This document shows, one piece after another, positions 35,411-45,805 of a stretch of DNA of 64,000 bases (positions are counted from its first letter, which is position 1; every line of letters starts with the position of its first letter). The translations under genes and the position numbers were made by a program. The DNA is from Pseudomonadota bacterium (GTDB lineage Bacteria; Pseudomonadota; Gammaproteobacteria; Burkholderiales; Rhodocyclaceae): NCBI GenBank assembly GCA_029776255.1, contig JAKOTN010000083.1:1-64000 (forward strand), given 5' to 3'. The notes beneath the pieces were generated by a model. The model worked only from the letters and a program-made list of their open reading frames with translations. It was not told where the DNA came from and searched no databases.

Positions 35411-36010
35411 TTACCACCGACGATCGGCAGAACCATCGACCAGAGGTTTTAGTTTTTCCGCCACGGCCTCGCGCGCACGAAAAATGCGAGAACGCACCGT
35501 GCCAATCGGGCAATCCATCGTCGCAGCAATCTCCTCGTAACTCAGGCCCTCGATCTCGCGCAAGACGATGGCGTTACGCAAGTCGTCGGGCAATGCCGCG
35601 ATCGCCGCATGAATCGTCTCCCCAATTTGCTTCGACTGCAGCAGACTCTCCGGCGTATTGATATCGCGCAACTGTTCGGCGTCGGAAAAACCTTCCGCTT
35701 CCTCGGCATCGAATCCTGTCGATGTCGGCGCGCGCCGTCCCTGTGCCACAAGATAGTTTTTAGCGGTATTGATGCAGATCCGATACAGCCAAGTATAGAA
35801 AGCGCTGTCGCCACGAAAGGTTGGCAACGCCCGATAAGCCTTGATGAACGCTTCCTGCGACACATCCTCCACTTCCGACGGATTCCGCATGAAACGCGAA
35901 AGCAAACGCGCCACTTTGCTCTGGTATTTGGCAACCAGCGTCTCGAAAGCGCGCTGGTCACCGTCCTGCGCACGTTCGACCAGCAGTTGGTCAATTTCGC
36001 GTTCGCTCAT
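35411..36010 (-). CDS. rpoE: RNA polymerase sigma factor RpoE
   Basis: ECF sigma factor of the envelope stress response. The 199-residue protein has region 2 (FETLVAKYQSKVARLLSRF, DVSQEAFIKAYRALPTFRGDSAFYTWLYRI) and region 4 (LPDDLRNAIVLREIEGLSYEEIAATMDCPIGTVRSRIFRAREAV). The ATG at 36010 gives the family start MSEREIDQLLVERAQDGDQRAFE; an upstream in-frame ATG would add 42 residues. It heads the rpoE-rseC-degP-glutaredoxin unit. No anti-sigma gene follows within the 91-base gap to rseC. Confidence 0.95.
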   Translation of the reverse strand: MSEREIDQLLVERAQDGDQRAFETLVAKYQSKVARLLSRFMRNPSEVEDVSQEAFIKAYRALPTFRGDSAFYTWLYRICINTAKNYLVAQGRRAPTSTGFDAEEAEGFSDAEQLRDINTPESLLQSKQIGETIHAAIAALPDDLRNAIVLREIEGLSYEEIAATMDCPIGTVRSRIFRAREAVAEKLKPLVDGSADRRW

Positions 36011-36204
36011 GTTCTCTGAATTTCCTTTCGGAAACAATCCCGTTTTGACGTCCGAGTATAGCGTAACGATTTCAAGGCTATCGTAACAGTGAGTGAGCGA
36101 CCGCCCTGCCATTCGCTCGAAAAGGATCATTGTCAAATGGCTGAACGCATCCCCTCACCATGCCCGTGCTATAGTGGCGGCTCCCTTGTAGCAGGACCTC
36201 CAGC

Positions 36205-37794
36205 GTGGCCCTTCGCTTCGACGTTCTCATCATTGGCACCGGTCTTGCAGGACAAGCAGCGGCGCTCCGGCTAGCGAAAACGCACAAGGTCGCGCTCGTC
36301 AGCAAGCGCGCCGTTGAAGACAGCGCCTCAAGTTGGGCTCAGGGCGGAATTGCCGCCGTTCTGGACAACCGCGATTCGATCGAAGCGCACATCCGCGACA
36401 CCATCACCGCCGGAGCGATGCTGAATGACGCCACGGCGACCCGCTTCGTTATCGAGAATGGGCGCCGCGCCGTCGACTGGCTCATCGATCAGGGCGTGCC
36501 GTTCACACGCGATCAGGCCGGCTACCATCTGACCCGCGAGGGTGGTCATAGCGCCCGTCGCGTCATCCACGTCGCCGACACCACCGGACTGGCGGTTCAA
36601 ACGACCCTGACCGAAAAAATCCGGCAACAGCCGAACATCAGCATCTTCGAACAACATATCGCCATCGACCTCATCACCGGCGAGAAATTGGGATTGGCGG
36701 ACCGCCGTTGTCATGGCGCCTATGTGCTTGACAGCGCTAGTGGCGAAGTGCTGACCATCGGCGCCAGACACACGCTGATCGCCACTGGCGGCGCGGGCAA
36801 GGTCTATCTATACACCACCAATCCAGACACCTCGACGGGCGACGGCATCGCCATGGCGTGGCGTGCCGGTTGCCGGGTCGCCAACATGGAGTTCATCCAG
36901 TTTCACCCGACCTGCCTCTACCATCCCCAGGCCAAATCCTTCCTAATTTCGGAAGCGGTGCGTGGTGAAGGTGGTCTGCTGCTACTGCCCAATGGCAACC
37001 GTTTCATGCCTCGGCACGACAACCGCGGCGAATTGGCCCCACGCGACGTGGTCGCCAGAGCAATCGACTTCGAAATGAAAAAAGGCGGACTGGACTGCGT
37101 CTACCTGGACATCTCCCACAAACCAGCCGATTTTCTGAGCGAACATTTTCCGAACATTCTCGCGCGCTGCCTCGAACTGGGAATCGACATCACCCGGCAG
37201 CCAATCCCGGTCGTTCCCGCCGCCCACTACACCTGCGGCGGTGTCGTTACCGACCTGCGAGCGCGCACCGATATCGCCGGCCTGTATGTTGCCGGAGAGG
37301 CTTCCTGTACGGGTTTGCATGGCGCCAATCGGCTGGCCAGCAACTCGTTGCTTGAATGTCTGGTATTCGCCGAGGCGGCCGCCAAGGACATCGTTGAACA
37401 GTCGGATGGCGACCTACCGTCCCTGCCACCTTGGGACGCCAGTCGCGTCAGCGACCCCGACGAAGAAATCGTCATTTCGCATAATTGGGATGAACTGCGT
37501 CGCTTCATGTGGGACTACGTCGGAATTGTGCGTACCACCAAGCGTTTGCAACGCGCCCAAAATCGGATCCGCTTGCTGGTTCGCGAAATCGACGACTTCT
37601 ACTCGCATTTTCGCGTGAGCCACGATTTGATCGAGTTGCGTAACCTCGTCGTCACCGCCGACCTGATCATTCGTTGCGCCCTACAACGCCGAGAAAGCCG
37701 CGGCCTGCACTTCAGCCGCAATTACCCGGAACTCCTCAAACACGCACGAAACACGGTACTCAGGCGCCGCCGGTCGCCAATTCGTCGACCGTGA
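36205..37794 (+). CDS. nadB: L-aspartate oxidase
   Basis: A flavoenzyme that oxidizes aspartate to iminoaspartate for quinolinate synthesis, the first step of NAD formation. The 529-residue protein has the FAD-binding [17 protein letters not shown] (9-25), [24 protein letters not shown] and the late [18 protein letters not shown] block. The GTG at 36205 follows AGGACC. Its 3' end overlaps the convergent ygfX-like gene by 35 bases. Confidence 0.95.
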   Translation: MALRFDVLIIGTGLAGQAAALRLAKTHKVALVSKRAVEDSASSWAQGGIAAVLDNRDSIEAHIRDTITAGAMLNDATATRFVIENGRRAVDWLIDQGVPFTRDQAGYHLTREGGHSARRVIHVADTTGLAVQTTLTEKIRQQPNISIFEQHIAIDLITGEKLGLADRRCHGAYVLDSASGEVLTIGARHTLIATGGAGKVYLYTTNPDTSTGDGIAMAWRAGCRVANMEFIQFHPTCLYHPQAKSFLISEAVRGEGGLLLLPNGNRFMPRHDNRGELAPRDVVARAIDFEMKKGGLDCVYLDISHKPADFLSEHFPNILARCLELGIDITRQPIPVVPAAHYTCGGVVTDLRARTDIAGLYVAGEASCTGLHGANRLASNSLLECLVFAEAAAKDIVEQSDGDLPSLPPWDASRVSDPDEEIVISHNWDELRRFMWDYVGIVRTTKRLQRAQNRIRLLVREIDDFYSHFRVSHDLIELRNLVVTADLIIRCALQRRESRGLHFSRNYPELLKHARNTVLRRRRSPIRRP

Positions 37795-38194
37795 CCCGCC
37801 GCCAGCGTAACCAAAGACGAAGTTGCCGAAAATCGATCGCTGACATGCTGTCGGACAACAGCACCAAACGGTGAACACGGCTTCTTTCATCTCGAAACCG
37901 CAAAACGACCAGGCAATGAAAGACGGTGGTGTCCGGACACACGCTGACGACCGCTGAATCGCCAGCAGCGTAAGACACCCTTAAATCCCCACGTTCCCCC
38001 AAACGCAAGCCACAAACCCTCGTCGGTCGCAACGAGAAGCACAACGATAAAGTCACAAAGCCGACCAGAGCACCGCGCACGAGCACCGGCCACGGCAATA
38101 TGCACACGCTGGCAACAGCCAGCATGTGCAAAAAAACCGACAACAACAAAAAAAGATTCGAACGGCGCAGTGAAATTCGTACCGGGAAACGCAC
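37760..38194 (-). CDS. YgfX-family membrane protein
   Basis: A 144-residue protein resembling the YgfX (CptA) family. An N-terminal segment, [22 protein letters not shown], leads into two membrane helices (about 15-33 and 40-56). A soluble C-terminal part ends in the family-like [22 protein letters not shown]. In related genomes such a protein is found between nadB and fabF, which is the position here. In enterics YgfX is discussed as a cell-division inhibitor paired with SdhE, but no sdhE is near, so its role here is open. Confidence 0.7.
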   Translation of the reverse strand: MRFPVRISLRRSNLFLLLSVFLHMLAVASVCILPWPVLVRGALVGFVTLSLCFSLRPTRVCGLRLGERGDLRVSYAAGDSAVVSVCPDTTVFHCLVVLRFRDERSRVHRLVLLSDSMSAIDFRQLRLWLRWRRVTVDELATGGA

Positions 38195-38209
38195 AGCCCG
38201 CAGAAGCGA

Positions 38210-39448
38210 TTAAAGACGCTTGAACGCGACCGTTGCGTTGGTACCACCGAAGCCGAAGGAGTTTGAAATCCCGGCGTCGATCTTGAGCGGTCGCGCCTCG
38301 TTGGCGCAGTAATCAAGATCGCAGGATTCGTCTTGATTGAAAATATTGATTGTTGGCGGCGAAATCTGGTGATGGATCGCCAACACCGTGAACAACGCCT
38401 CGATGCCGCCTGCCGCGCCCAGCAAGTGCCCGGTCATCGATTTCGTCGAATTCACCACCAGCTTTTTGGCATGCTCGCCAAAAGCGCGTTTGACCGCAAT
38501 CGTTTCGGCCTTGTCGCCAAGGGGCGTCGAAGTACCATGCGCATTGACGTACTGAACATCCTGAACATCCAGCCGGGCATTACGCAGGGCGTTGGCCATG
38601 CAGCGTGCCGCGCCCTCGCCATCTTCACAAGGCGCGGTCATGTGGTTGGCATCGGCGCTCATGCCGAAACCCGCTAATTCGCAATAAATACGCGCGCCAC
38701 GCGCTTTGGCGTGTTCATACTCCTCAAGGACCAAGACACCAGCACCTTCGCCAAGCACGAAACCGTCACGATCACGATCCCACGGTCGACTCGCCGTCTT
38801 GGGATCGTCATTCCGGGTCGAGAGTGCGCGAGGGGCGCAAAATCCTCCAAGCCCCAGTTTGGAGACACACGCTTCGGCGCCTCCGGCAATCATTACATCG
38901 GCATCGCCATATTCGATCAAACGGCCAGCATCGCCAATGCTGTGCGTTCCCGTCGAACACGCGCTAACCAAGGAGATGTTGGGGCCTTTATAGCCCTGCA
39001 TGATCGACAGGTTTCCGGAAATCATGTTGATGATCGAACCGGGAACGAAGAATGGCGAAACTTTGCGCACACCTCCCGCGAGAAAATCGTCACAAGTATT
39101 TTCAATCATCGGCAGACCGCCAATCCCCGATCCGATCGACACCCCAACCCGCTCAGGCACAAACGAACCGGCGTCAAGTCCGGCATCCCGAATGGCCTGC
39201 AAACCGGCCGCCATGCCGTAATGGATAAAGATATCCATTCGACGGGCATCTTTCGGCGACAGGTATTGACCAATGTCAAAGCCTCTGACCTCACCACCGA
39301 TACGTACCGGAAAAGTGGAAACGTCGAAGCGGGTAATGAGATCAATTCCCGACCGTCCGGCAAGTATGTTTTGCCAAGCCTCGTCGACGGAATTACCTAC
39401 GGGGGAAACGATGCCAAGGCCAGTGATGACGACTCTGCGACGTGCCAA
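38210..39448 (-). CDS. fabF: 3-oxoacyl-[acyl-carrier-protein] synthase II
   Basis: Elongating condensing enzyme of fatty-acid synthesis, responsible for temperature-dependent unsaturated chain elongation. The 412-residue protein has the active-site Cys164 in SACSTGTHSIG, the histidines in NAHGTSTPLGD and STKSMTGHLLGAAGG, and the glycine-rich end NSFGFGGTNATVAFK. It is the last gene of the fab cluster, 107 bases after acpP. Confidence 0.96.
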   Translation of the reverse strand: MARRRVVITGLGIVSPVGNSVDEAWQNILAGRSGIDLITRFDVSTFPVRIGGEVRGFDIGQYLSPKDARRMDIFIHYGMAAGLQAIRDAGLDAGSFVPERVGVSIGSGIGGLPMIENTCDDFLAGGVRKVSPFFVPGSIINMISGNLSIMQGYKGPNISLVSACSTGTHSIGDAGRLIEYGDADVMIAGGAEACVSKLGLGGFCAPRALSTRNDDPKTASRPWDRDRDGFVLGEGAGVLVLEEYEHAKARGARIYCELAGFGMSADANHMTAPCEDGEGAARCMANALRNARLDVQDVQYVNAHGTSTPLGDKAETIAVKRAFGEHAKKLVVNSTKSMTGHLLGAAGGIEALFTVLAIHHQISPPTINIFNQDESCDLDYCANEARPLKIDAGISNSFGFGGTNATVAFKRL

Positions 39449-39555
39449 CTTGAACTCCGCGGAATAAATGCGGAAGCCGAAGCTCCCATTTCGAAGTCAC
39501 GCCCTGCCGAACAAGTACGTTCGAGACCTGCTTGCCGGGCGTTCCTGGGTCGGTT

Positions 39556-39792
39556 TTAGTTCTTGTGGGCGAGAACGTAGTCGATGGCTTGCTGAACCGT
39601 GGTGATCTTCTCGGCTTCGTCGTCCGGAATTTCACACTCGAATTCCTCCTCGAGCGCCATCACCAGTTCCACCGTATCGAGAGAATCGGCGCCAAGGTCG
39701 TCAACGAACGAAGATTCATTTTTGATGTCCGCTTCGTTAACGCCCAATTGCTCGGCAACGATTTTCTTGACACGCTGCTCAATATTTTCCAT
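39556..39792 (-). CDS. acpP: Acyl carrier protein
   Basis: Carries growing acyl chains on a phosphopantetheine arm. The 78-residue acidic protein has the attachment site Ser37 in [19 protein letters not shown]. It lies between fabG and fabF with 119 bases upstream, enough for its own promoter as in many proteobacteria, where ACP is made in excess. Confidence 0.97.
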   Translation of the reverse strand: MENIEQRVKKIVAEQLGVNEADIKNESSFVDDLGADSLDTVELVMALEEEFECEIPDDEAEKITTVQQAIDYVLAHKN

Positions 39793-39911
39793 CGAAAAAC
39801 TCCTTCCAAAAGTTCATGTGTAAAACAAAAAAGTGCGCCATTCTAACAAATCGCCCGAAACTTACAATTATTACACCGCGTTGTGACACCGGCTGCCGCG
39901 GAGAACCGACA

Positions 39912-40652
39912 TCACCCCATGAACATCCCACCGTTGACGTGAATCGTGGTTCCCGTGATGTAGGCTGCCCCCGGTGACGCCAGAAATACCACGGCGGCGG
40001 CGATATCGTCAGGCACACCCAAACGTCCCAACGGAATGGCGGCGACCAATGAATCCTTTTGCTTGTCGTCGAGAGCCTGGGTCATGTCGGTATCGATCAG
40101 ACCGGGCGCCACGCAATTGACGGTAATGTTGCGACTGGCGAGTTCGCGAGCCAACGAGCGGCTCATGCCAGTCACACCAGCCTTGGCAGCGCAATAATTG
40201 GCCTGACCAGGGTTGCCCGCATGCCCCACGACGGAGGTGACGTTGATGATCCGGCCACGACGCGCCTTCATCATGCCCCGCATCACCGCCTTGGAAAGCC
40301 GGAACACCGCTTTCAAATCGGTGTCGAGGACGGCATCCCACTCATCATCCTTCAGGCGCATGGACAAATTGTCGCGCGTAACACCCGCATTATTAACGAG
40401 AATAGTCACTGCGCCATGCGCTTTGTCGATACTGCCGATCAACGCATCGATCTGCAACGCCTCACGCACTTCCAACACCGCCCCCTCGCCCTTACAGTCC
40501 GCCGCGCCCAGGTACGCCGAGATCTTCGCCGCCCCATCCACATTGGTCGCTGTACCGATAACGGTCGCACCGCGACGTGCGAGCTCCAGGGCAATGGCCC
40601 GGCCGATGCCGCGAGAGGCGCCAGTGACGAGTGCTATTTCTCCGTCGAGCAT
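39912..40652 (-). CDS. fabG: 3-oxoacyl-[acyl-carrier-protein] reductase
   Basis: An NADPH-dependent short-chain dehydrogenase that reduces beta-ketoacyl-ACP. The 246-residue protein has the cofactor motif VTGASRGIGRAIA, the NNAGVTRDNL block, the catalytic serine in INVTSVVGHAGNPGQ and the YCAAKAG tyrosine/lysine pair. A longer in-frame start (40733) would run into fabD; the ATG at 40652 gives the family N-terminus MLDGEIALVTG and stands five bases after the fabD stop. Confidence 0.96.
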   Translation of the reverse strand: MLDGEIALVTGASRGIGRAIALELARRGATVIGTATNVDGAAKISAYLGAADCKGEGAVLEVREALQIDALIGSIDKAHGAVTILVNNAGVTRDNLSMRLKDDEWDAVLDTDLKAVFRLSKAVMRGMMKARRGRIINVTSVVGHAGNPGQANYCAAKAGVTGMSRSLARELASRNITVNCVAPGLIDTDMTQALDDKQKDSLVAAIPLGRLGVPDDIAAAVVFLASPGAAYITGTTIHVNGGMFMG

Positions 40653-40657
40653 GTCTC

Positions 40658-41593
40658 TTACTCCAGGCTGACCGCGGCGGTTTCGATTGCCGGCAAGTCG
40701 GTCAAGGCAACGCTCGCCAGTGAGCCGGCGCATCGCTTGGTCAGACCAGCCAGGACCTTACCCGGCCCGCATTCGACAACGGTCGCGACCCCCATACTGG
40801 CGATTTTTTGAATGATCTCCACCCAGCGGACCGGCGAATAGGCTTGCCGAACCAGCGCATCCTTGATCCGGGCGATATCCGACTCCACCGCGACATCGAC
40901 ATTGTTGATAACCGGAATCGACGGCGCGGAGAAACGCAACTCGGCCAAGCGAGCGGCCAGCTTGTCCGCAGCCGGACGGATCAACGACGAATGGAAAGGT
41001 GCCGAAACCGGCAGCAACAAGGCTCGCTTGGCACCGCGCGCCTTGCATGCCTCGCAAGCACGCTCAACCGCCGCCTTGCTGCCGGCGATGACCGTCTGCC
41101 CACCATTGAAATTGACCGGTTCGACCACCTCGCCAACGCGACCCGCCACCGCCTCGGAACACGCCTCGGCGATTTTTCCATCCTCAAGACCGATAATCGC
41201 CGCCATCGCGCCGGTCCCCACGGGCACGGCCTCCTGCATCGCCGCCGCCCGCAAGCGAACCAGTGGCACCGCGTCCTTGAAGGCGATGACTCCAGCGGCA
41301 ACCAAGGCCGAATACTCGCCAAGGCTGTGTCCGGCCAGTATAGCGGGGGGACGACCACCTTTTTCCAGCCACAACCGATAAACGGCGACGCCGGCGGTCA
41401 ACATCACCGGTTGTGTATTCACGGTCTGCGCCAACACCTCAGCTGGTCCTTCGGCCAACATCTGCCACAAATCGTCGCCCAATACAGCCGATGCCTCGTC
41501 AAAAGTCGCACGCACGACTGGCGAGTCGCCGTAGGCCGACATCATTCCGACCGACTGCGACCCTTGCCCCGGAAAAACAAACGCAAAAGCCAT
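40658..41593 (-). CDS. fabD: Malonyl-CoA:ACP transacylase
   Basis: Loads malonyl groups onto ACP for chain elongation. The 311-residue protein has FPGQGSQSVGM at the N-terminus, the nucleophile Ser90 in GHSLGEYSALVAAG, the substrate-binding Arg in VRLRAAAMQEAVP and the catalytic His in SAPFHSSL. It follows fabH by 15 bases and precedes fabG by five. Confidence 0.96.
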   Translation of the reverse strand: MAFAFVFPGQGSQSVGMMSAYGDSPVVRATFDEASAVLGDDLWQMLAEGPAEVLAQTVNTQPVMLTAGVAVYRLWLEKGGRPPAILAGHSLGEYSALVAAGVIAFKDAVPLVRLRAAAMQEAVPVGTGAMAAIIGLEDGKIAEACSEAVAGRVGEVVEPVNFNGGQTVIAGSKAAVERACEACKARGAKRALLLPVSAPFHSSLIRPAADKLAARLAELRFSAPSIPVINNVDVAVESDIARIKDALVRQAYSPVRWVEIIQKIASMGVATVVECGPGKVLAGLTKRCAGSLASVALTDLPAIETAAVSLE

Positions 41594-41608
41594 TTCCCCC
41601 TCCTACAT

Positions 41609-42568
41609 TTACATTTCGACGACAACCGCGCCCCAGGTGAAACCGCCGCCGACCCCTTCAAGCAACACTTTTTGCCCGGACCGGACTCTGCCGTCGCGCA
41701 CCGCCTCATCAAGCGCCAAGGGAACCGACGCCGCGGACGTGTTGCCGTGCCGGTCGACGGTGACAATCACCTTGTCCATTGGCATCTTCACTTTTCGAGC
41801 GGTTGCCTCAAGAATGCGAATATTGGCCTGGTGCGGAATCAACCAGTCAACTTCAGAGGATGCGATACCGGCGGCGTCGCAGCACTCGGCTGCCACCTCG
41901 GACAAAACACGGACGGCGAATTTAAAGACCGCCTGTCCGTCCATGCGCAAGAAAGGGTCGCCAGTCACCTTTCCGCCGCAAACGCTACCCGGCACCGACA
42001 GAATCCCATGGTGAGCGCCATCGGCATGTAAAGCGGTGGACAGAATCCCCGGGGTGTCCGACGCCTCGACGATCACCGCGCCAGCCCCATCGCCGAACAG
42101 CACACAAGTCCCACGATCATTCCAGTCCAGAATTCGCGAAAACACCTCGGCGCCGACTACCAACGCTCGCCGATGACTGCCCGATCGAATGAATTTTTCC
42201 GCTATCGTCAAAGCGAAAACAAAACCACTGCACACCGCTTGCACGTCAAATGCCGTCGCACCATGATTGCCCAGCTTTCCTTGCAACAAACAGGCGGTGC
42301 TGGGAAAAATGAAGTCCGGCGTCGACGTGGCGACAATGATCAGATCCAGGTCCGACGCCTGCAGACCGGCCGCATCCAGCGCCCGACGGCTTGCCTCAAA
42401 CCCTAGATCGCTGGCCGTCTGCCCGGTATCGGCAAGATGGCGGAACCGGATACCGGTCCGACCGCGAATCCAATCATCGTTGGTATCGATGCCACGGCGA
42501 GCCAGATCGTCGTTACTGACGGGCGCCCCAGGCAAGAAACTACCGGTACCGGTAATACGGGAGAACAT
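41609..42568 (-). CDS. fabH: 3-oxoacyl-[acyl-carrier-protein] synthase III
   Basis: Initiates fatty-acid synthesis by condensing acetyl-CoA with malonyl-ACP. The 319-residue protein has the nucleophile Cys113 in [13 protein letters not shown], the His of [11 protein letters not shown] and the Asn of [13 protein letters not shown]. The ATG at 42568 gives the family start [14 protein letters not shown] and lies one base after the plsX stop; the frame is open further but has no family-like residues there. Confidence 0.96.
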   Translation of the reverse strand: MFSRITGTGSFLPGAPVSNDDLARRGIDTNDDWIRGRTGIRFRHLADTGQTASDLGFEASRRALDAAGLQASDLDLIIVATSTPDFIFPSTACLLQGKLGNHGATAFDVQAVCSGFVFALTIAEKFIRSGSHRRALVVGAEVFSRILDWNDRGTCVLFGDGAGAVIVEASDTPGILSTALHADGAHHGILSVPGSVCGGKVTGDPFLRMDGQAVFKFAVRVLSEVAAECCDAAGIASSEVDWLIPHQANIRILEATARKVKMPMDKVIVTVDRHGNTSAASVPLALDEAVRDGRVRSGQKVLLEGVGGGFTWGAVVVEM

Positions 42569-42569
42569 A

Positions 42570-43583
42570 CTATGCGGTCTCCTGAATCGGTTGTAACTGC
42601 GCAAAACGCTCGCTGATGCGCGCCAAAACACCGCTCCGGACCTCGTCAGCAGCACGTTGCAAAGCACGCGCAAAAGCCAGAACATCGGCTGAACCATGGC
42701 TTTTGACGACAACACCCCGCAAGCCGAGCAAGGCGGCGCCGTTGTACTGCCGATGATCAACGCGACGCTTGAAGTGATTGAGTACCGGCAAGGCGACCAA
42801 TGCAGCCATTTTGGTGAACAAATTGCGGCGAAATTCCTGCCGGAGGAAAGTGGCGAGCAGTTGTGCCAATCCCTCCGATGATTTCAAGGCGACATTCCCG
42901 ACGAAGCCATCGCAAACGATCACGTCGGCAGCGCCTTTGTAAAGACCGTCACCTTCGACATTGCCGACAAAATTCAAACCGGAATCCCAAAGCAACTCGG
43001 CAGCCCGCTTGACCACCTCGTTACCCTTGATCTCCTCCTCGCCGATGTTCAAGATACCGACCGTTGGCCTCTCGACATGCTCGATCGCCGCCACCAGCGA
43101 TGCCCCCATGAGTCCGAACTGTAACAAATGCTCCGGGCTGCAATCGACATTGGCCCCAAGATCCAAGACATGCGCATGTCCTTTCAAGGTCGGCAGAATA
43201 CCGCAGATCGCCGGGCGATCAATCCCGGGCAGCATTTTGAGAACAAAGCGGGAAATCGCCATCAATGCCCCGGTATTTCCCGCTGACACGCAGGCATCTG
43301 CCTCGCCGTCCTTGACCAGATTGATCGCCACGCGCATCGAGGAGTCTTTTTTCGTCCGTAGCGTGAGTGCTGGTGACTCGTCCATGGTCACCACTTCGCT
43401 AGCATGCCGAACGAGCACCCGCGGATCGGCGCGATCGGCAAGCAACGGCAGCAGACGATCCGTCAAACCAACCAAAATCACGCGCACGTCCGGGAAAGCG
43501 CGCACAAAATCAAGCGCCGCCGGAACGGTCACGTGCGGGCCGTGATCGCCGCCCATACAGTCAATGGCAACGGTAATAGTCAT
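42570..43583 (-). CDS. plsX: Phosphate acyltransferase PlsX
   Basis: Makes acyl phosphate from acyl-ACP, the donor for the first acylation of glycerol-3-phosphate. The 337-residue protein begins with [12 protein letters not shown] and has [36 protein letters not shown] and [13 protein letters not shown], all family blocks. The ATG at 43583 is chosen over a longer frame. Between it and rpmF stands a terminator-like hairpin, so part of the transcription may stop before it. Confidence 0.95.
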   Translation of the reverse strand: MTITVAIDCMGGDHGPHVTVPAALDFVRAFPDVRVILVGLTDRLLPLLADRADPRVLVRHASEVVTMDESPALTLRTKKDSSMRVAINLVKDGEADACVSAGNTGALMAISRFVLKMLPGIDRPAICGILPTLKGHAHVLDLGANVDCSPEHLLQFGLMGASLVAAIEHVERPTVGILNIGEEEIKGNEVVKRAAELLWDSGLNFVGNVEGDGLYKGAADVIVCDGFVGNVALKSSEGLAQLLATFLRQEFRRNLFTKMAALVALPVLNHFKRRVDHRQYNGAALLGLRGVVVKSHGSADVLAFARALQRAADEVRSGVLARISERFAQLQPIQETA

Positions 43584-43593
43584 CCGATGGCAG

Positions 43594-43640
43594 ACAAACG
43601 AAAAGGCAGGCAGTTTACCGCCACGGGAAAACTGCCTGCC
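43594..43640 (-). terminator. Terminator-like hairpin between rpmF and plsX
   Basis: GGCAGGCAGTTT (minus strand) pairs over 12 bp with AAACTGCCTGCC and is followed by TTTTCGTTT before the plsX start. It may attenuate the rpmF transcript, giving more L32 than lipid enzymes. Confidence 0.65.
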
Positions 43641-43654
43641 CAATCAGAGAAATA

Positions 43655-43834
43655 TCACTCAGCCGCGCTCTTGACGACTTTCTTGCCGCGATAAAACCCC
43701 GATGGACTCACGTGATGCCGCAAGTGCACTTCACCGGTTGTCGGCTCGACCGCCAACGGCAGACTACCAAGAAAATCGTGCGCGCGATGCATGCCGCGCT
43801 TGGAGGGGGATTTTTTGTTTTGCTGAACAGCCAT
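43655..43834 (-). CDS. rpmF: 50S ribosomal protein L32
   Basis: A 59-residue ribosomal protein of the large subunit. It begins [20 protein letters not shown], followed by the lone histidine-rich [20 protein letters not shown]. The four zinc-binding cysteines of some L32 forms are absent, so this is the zinc-free type, as usual in betaproteobacteria. It lies between yceD and plsX, the conserved order. Confidence 0.95.
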   Translation of the reverse strand: MAVQQNKKSPSKRGMHRAHDFLGSLPLAVEPTTGEVHLRHHVSPSGFYRGKKVVKSAAE

Positions 43835-43858
43835 GACTCACTCCTGAAATCAAACTCG

Positions 43859-44350
43859 TTACGCCTTGCCACGAAGGCCGGCCAATACTGAAAAAGGCGA
43901 TTCTTTCGCCAAATCGCACCCGGACCCAGACAATGAACACTGCTTGTGCCGCGGCGCCGGTGGCAGCGAAAGCAGAATTTCGTCCTCGATCAACTCCTCG
44001 ACATCAAGATCTTTTTTGGCAAAAAGAAAATCCTTGGAATCGTCCTCCAACTCATCTTGTGTTATATCACCGTCACCATCGACGAACTCCAGTACGCTAC
44101 GCAAGTCGAGAGGGTACTCAAGCGGCTCGAGACAGCGCTGACAACGCAAGGACAAGAAACCGCCCACCTCCATCACTATTTGCGACCGACCGCGACTGCC
44201 TATCCCACCGTTTATCCGATAGACCAACAAACCCGTGGAATTCGTCAACAAATCATGCAATCGCGTCAACGCGCCAACCTGAAGCTCGCCTTGCAGCAAA
44301 CCTCTTTCATGTCCAAAACTCAGACTATCAATAAGCACGCGCCGCGACAT
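43859..44350 (-). CDS. yceD: YceD (DUF177) family protein
   Basis: A 163-residue protein of the DUF177 family, implicated in 23S rRNA accumulation in enterics and plants. It has the paired cysteines in FLSLRCQRCLEPLEYPL, an acidic middle (ITQDELEDDSKDF), DVEELIEDEILLSLP, and two late cysteines (QCSLSGSGC) that may form a metal site with the first pair. It starts the yceD-rpmF-plsX-fab unit and is divergent from maf. Confidence 0.9.
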   Translation of the reverse strand: MSRRVLIDSLSFGHERGLLQGELQVGALTRLHDLLTNSTGLLVYRINGGIGSRGRSQIVMEVGGFLSLRCQRCLEPLEYPLDLRSVLEFVDGDGDITQDELEDDSKDFLFAKKDLDVEELIEDEILLSLPPAPRHKQCSLSGSGCDLAKESPFSVLAGLRGKA

Positions 44351-44464
44351 AAGGGGCGCATGATATTATTTTCGGCTTTTGAAGTCAAAGCAGCCTCTCG
44401 GTTGCGAACGATGCTTTCCCCTCTTTTTATTTTTTATTGATTTATTCGACCCGTAAGACCTTCG

Positions 44465-45049
44465 ATGAGCACCCCTACTTTGATTCTGGCGTCCACCTCG
44501 CCCTTCCGGCGAGAACTTCTCTCTCGCCTCGGGTTGCCATTCGTTGCGGCCAATCCCCGCGTGGATGAAACATCGCAAGAAGGCGAAGTACCGGAGATGC
44601 TGGCCTTGCGACTGGCCGAAGCAAAGGCCCGTGCGGTCGCCGACGCGTACCCACATGCCTTGATCATTGGTAGCGATCAGGTGGCCTGTCTTGACGGCAG
44701 GCTATTTGGCAAACCGGAAACCCATGAAAATGCGATCCACCAACTTCGAGCGATGCGCGGGCGCCGCGTCAACTTTTTCACCGCTTTATGCCTACTCAAC
44801 GCCGAAGCGAATCGCGTCCATTTGCGCGGCGTTCCAACTCAAGTCACCTTTCGCGATCTGTCAGACCAAGAAATCGAACGCTATCTGCGTACCGAACAAC
44901 CATACAACTGCGCGGGCAGCGCAAAATCCGAGGGGTTGGGTATCGCATTGATCGCCCGCATCGACGGTGAAGATCCAAACGCTCTGATCGGACTGCCGTT
45001 GATCGCGCTTTGCGAGTTTTTGCGCCTCGAAAGCATTCCCGTTCCCTGA
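44465..45049 (+). CDS. yceF: Maf-type nucleotide pyrophosphatase (YceF-like)
   Basis: Hydrolyses nucleoside triphosphates, probably 7-methyl-GTP, as a housekeeping nucleotide-pool enzyme. The 194-residue protein has the N-terminal [20 protein letters not shown], the glutamate motif VDETSQEGE, and [15 protein letters not shown]. The SDQ form distinguishes the YceF group from the dTTP/UTP-specific group, which has ADT there. It is divergent from yceD and followed closely by the methylase. Confidence 0.92.
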   Translation: MSTPTLILASTSPFRRELLSRLGLPFVAANPRVDETSQEGEVPEMLALRLAEAKARAVADAYPHALIIGSDQVACLDGRLFGKPETHENAIHQLRAMRGRRVNFFTALCLLNAEANRVHLRGVPTQVTFRDLSDQEIERYLRTEQPYNCAGSAKSEGLGIALIARIDGEDPNALIGLPLIALCEFLRLESIPVP

Positions 45050-45081
45050 TCGCCATCGTCCGCTTCGCTGTCACACATCCG

Positions 45082-45792
45082 ATGAACAAAGGCACACTGT
45101 ATCTGATCCCGGTCCCTTTGGGCGCCGGTCCAGCCATGGCGGTATTGCCGGCGACGGTTTGTGTGCGCGCTAAAAGCTTGACACACTTCGTCGCCGAAAA
45201 TGCCAAGTCGGCGCGCGCCGTTCTGAAGTCGCTATCGACTGACACACCGTTGCAAAAGATCGAAATCCGGGAACTCAACAACCAGACGCCAAACGGTGCA
45301 TTGCTGGAATTACTGTCACCCCTTCGCCAGGGAACGAATGTGGGGTTGCTGTCAGAAGCCGGTTGTCCGGCGGTGGCCGACCCGGGCAGCGCCTTGGTTG
45401 CACTGGCTCACCACGAGGGAATACGCGTCGTTCCGCTTGTCGGACCTTCTTCCATTCTGTTGGCTTTAATGGCTTCCGGACTCAACGGACAAAGTTTCAC
45501 CTTTCACGGCTACCTGCCGACCGAGGCAACAGCGCGGGAGAAGTGCTTGCACGATCTGGAAAAGAGTTCACGGCAGGAGCGGCGCACGCAGATTTTCATC
45601 GAAACGCCCTACCGTAACCGGCAACTGCTCGACGCCCTGCTAAAAACCTGTTCGCCGACAACGACGGTTTGCGTCGCCACTGACCTGACACTGGATAGCG
45701 AACAAATTCGCTCGCGTCCAGTGGCCGAATGGCGCCGACTCGCGCTACCCGACATCAATCGCCGGCCAACGGTTTTTCTGCTACAAGCCTAA
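45082..45792 (+). CDS. RsmI-like SAM-dependent methyltransferase
   Basis: A 236-residue member of the tetrapyrrole methylase fold, related to RsmI, the 16S rRNA cytidine-1402 methyltransferase. It has the N-terminal GTLYLIPVPLG, GLLSEAGCPAVADPGSALV and VPLVGPSSILLALMASGLNGQSFTFHGYLPTE. This shorter paralogue is regularly encoded next to maf and sppA in betaproteobacteria; its substrate is not known to me. The ATG at 45082 lies 32 bases after the maf stop. Confidence 0.88.
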   Translation: MNKGTLYLIPVPLGAGPAMAVLPATVCVRAKSLTHFVAENAKSARAVLKSLSTDTPLQKIEIRELNNQTPNGALLELLSPLRQGTNVGLLSEAGCPAVADPGSALVALAHHEGIRVVPLVGPSSILLALMASGLNGQSFTFHGYLPTEATAREKCLHDLEKSSRQERRTQIFIETPYRNRQLLDALLKTCSPTTTVCVATDLTLDSEQIRSRPVAEWRRLALPDINRRPTVFLLQA

Positions 45793-45805
45793 TATCAACA
45801 AACCA

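Noticed and set aside
40808..42031. 407-codon open frame on the plus strand over fabD and fabH
   Set aside because: Antisense to two well-supported genes and composed of biased residues.
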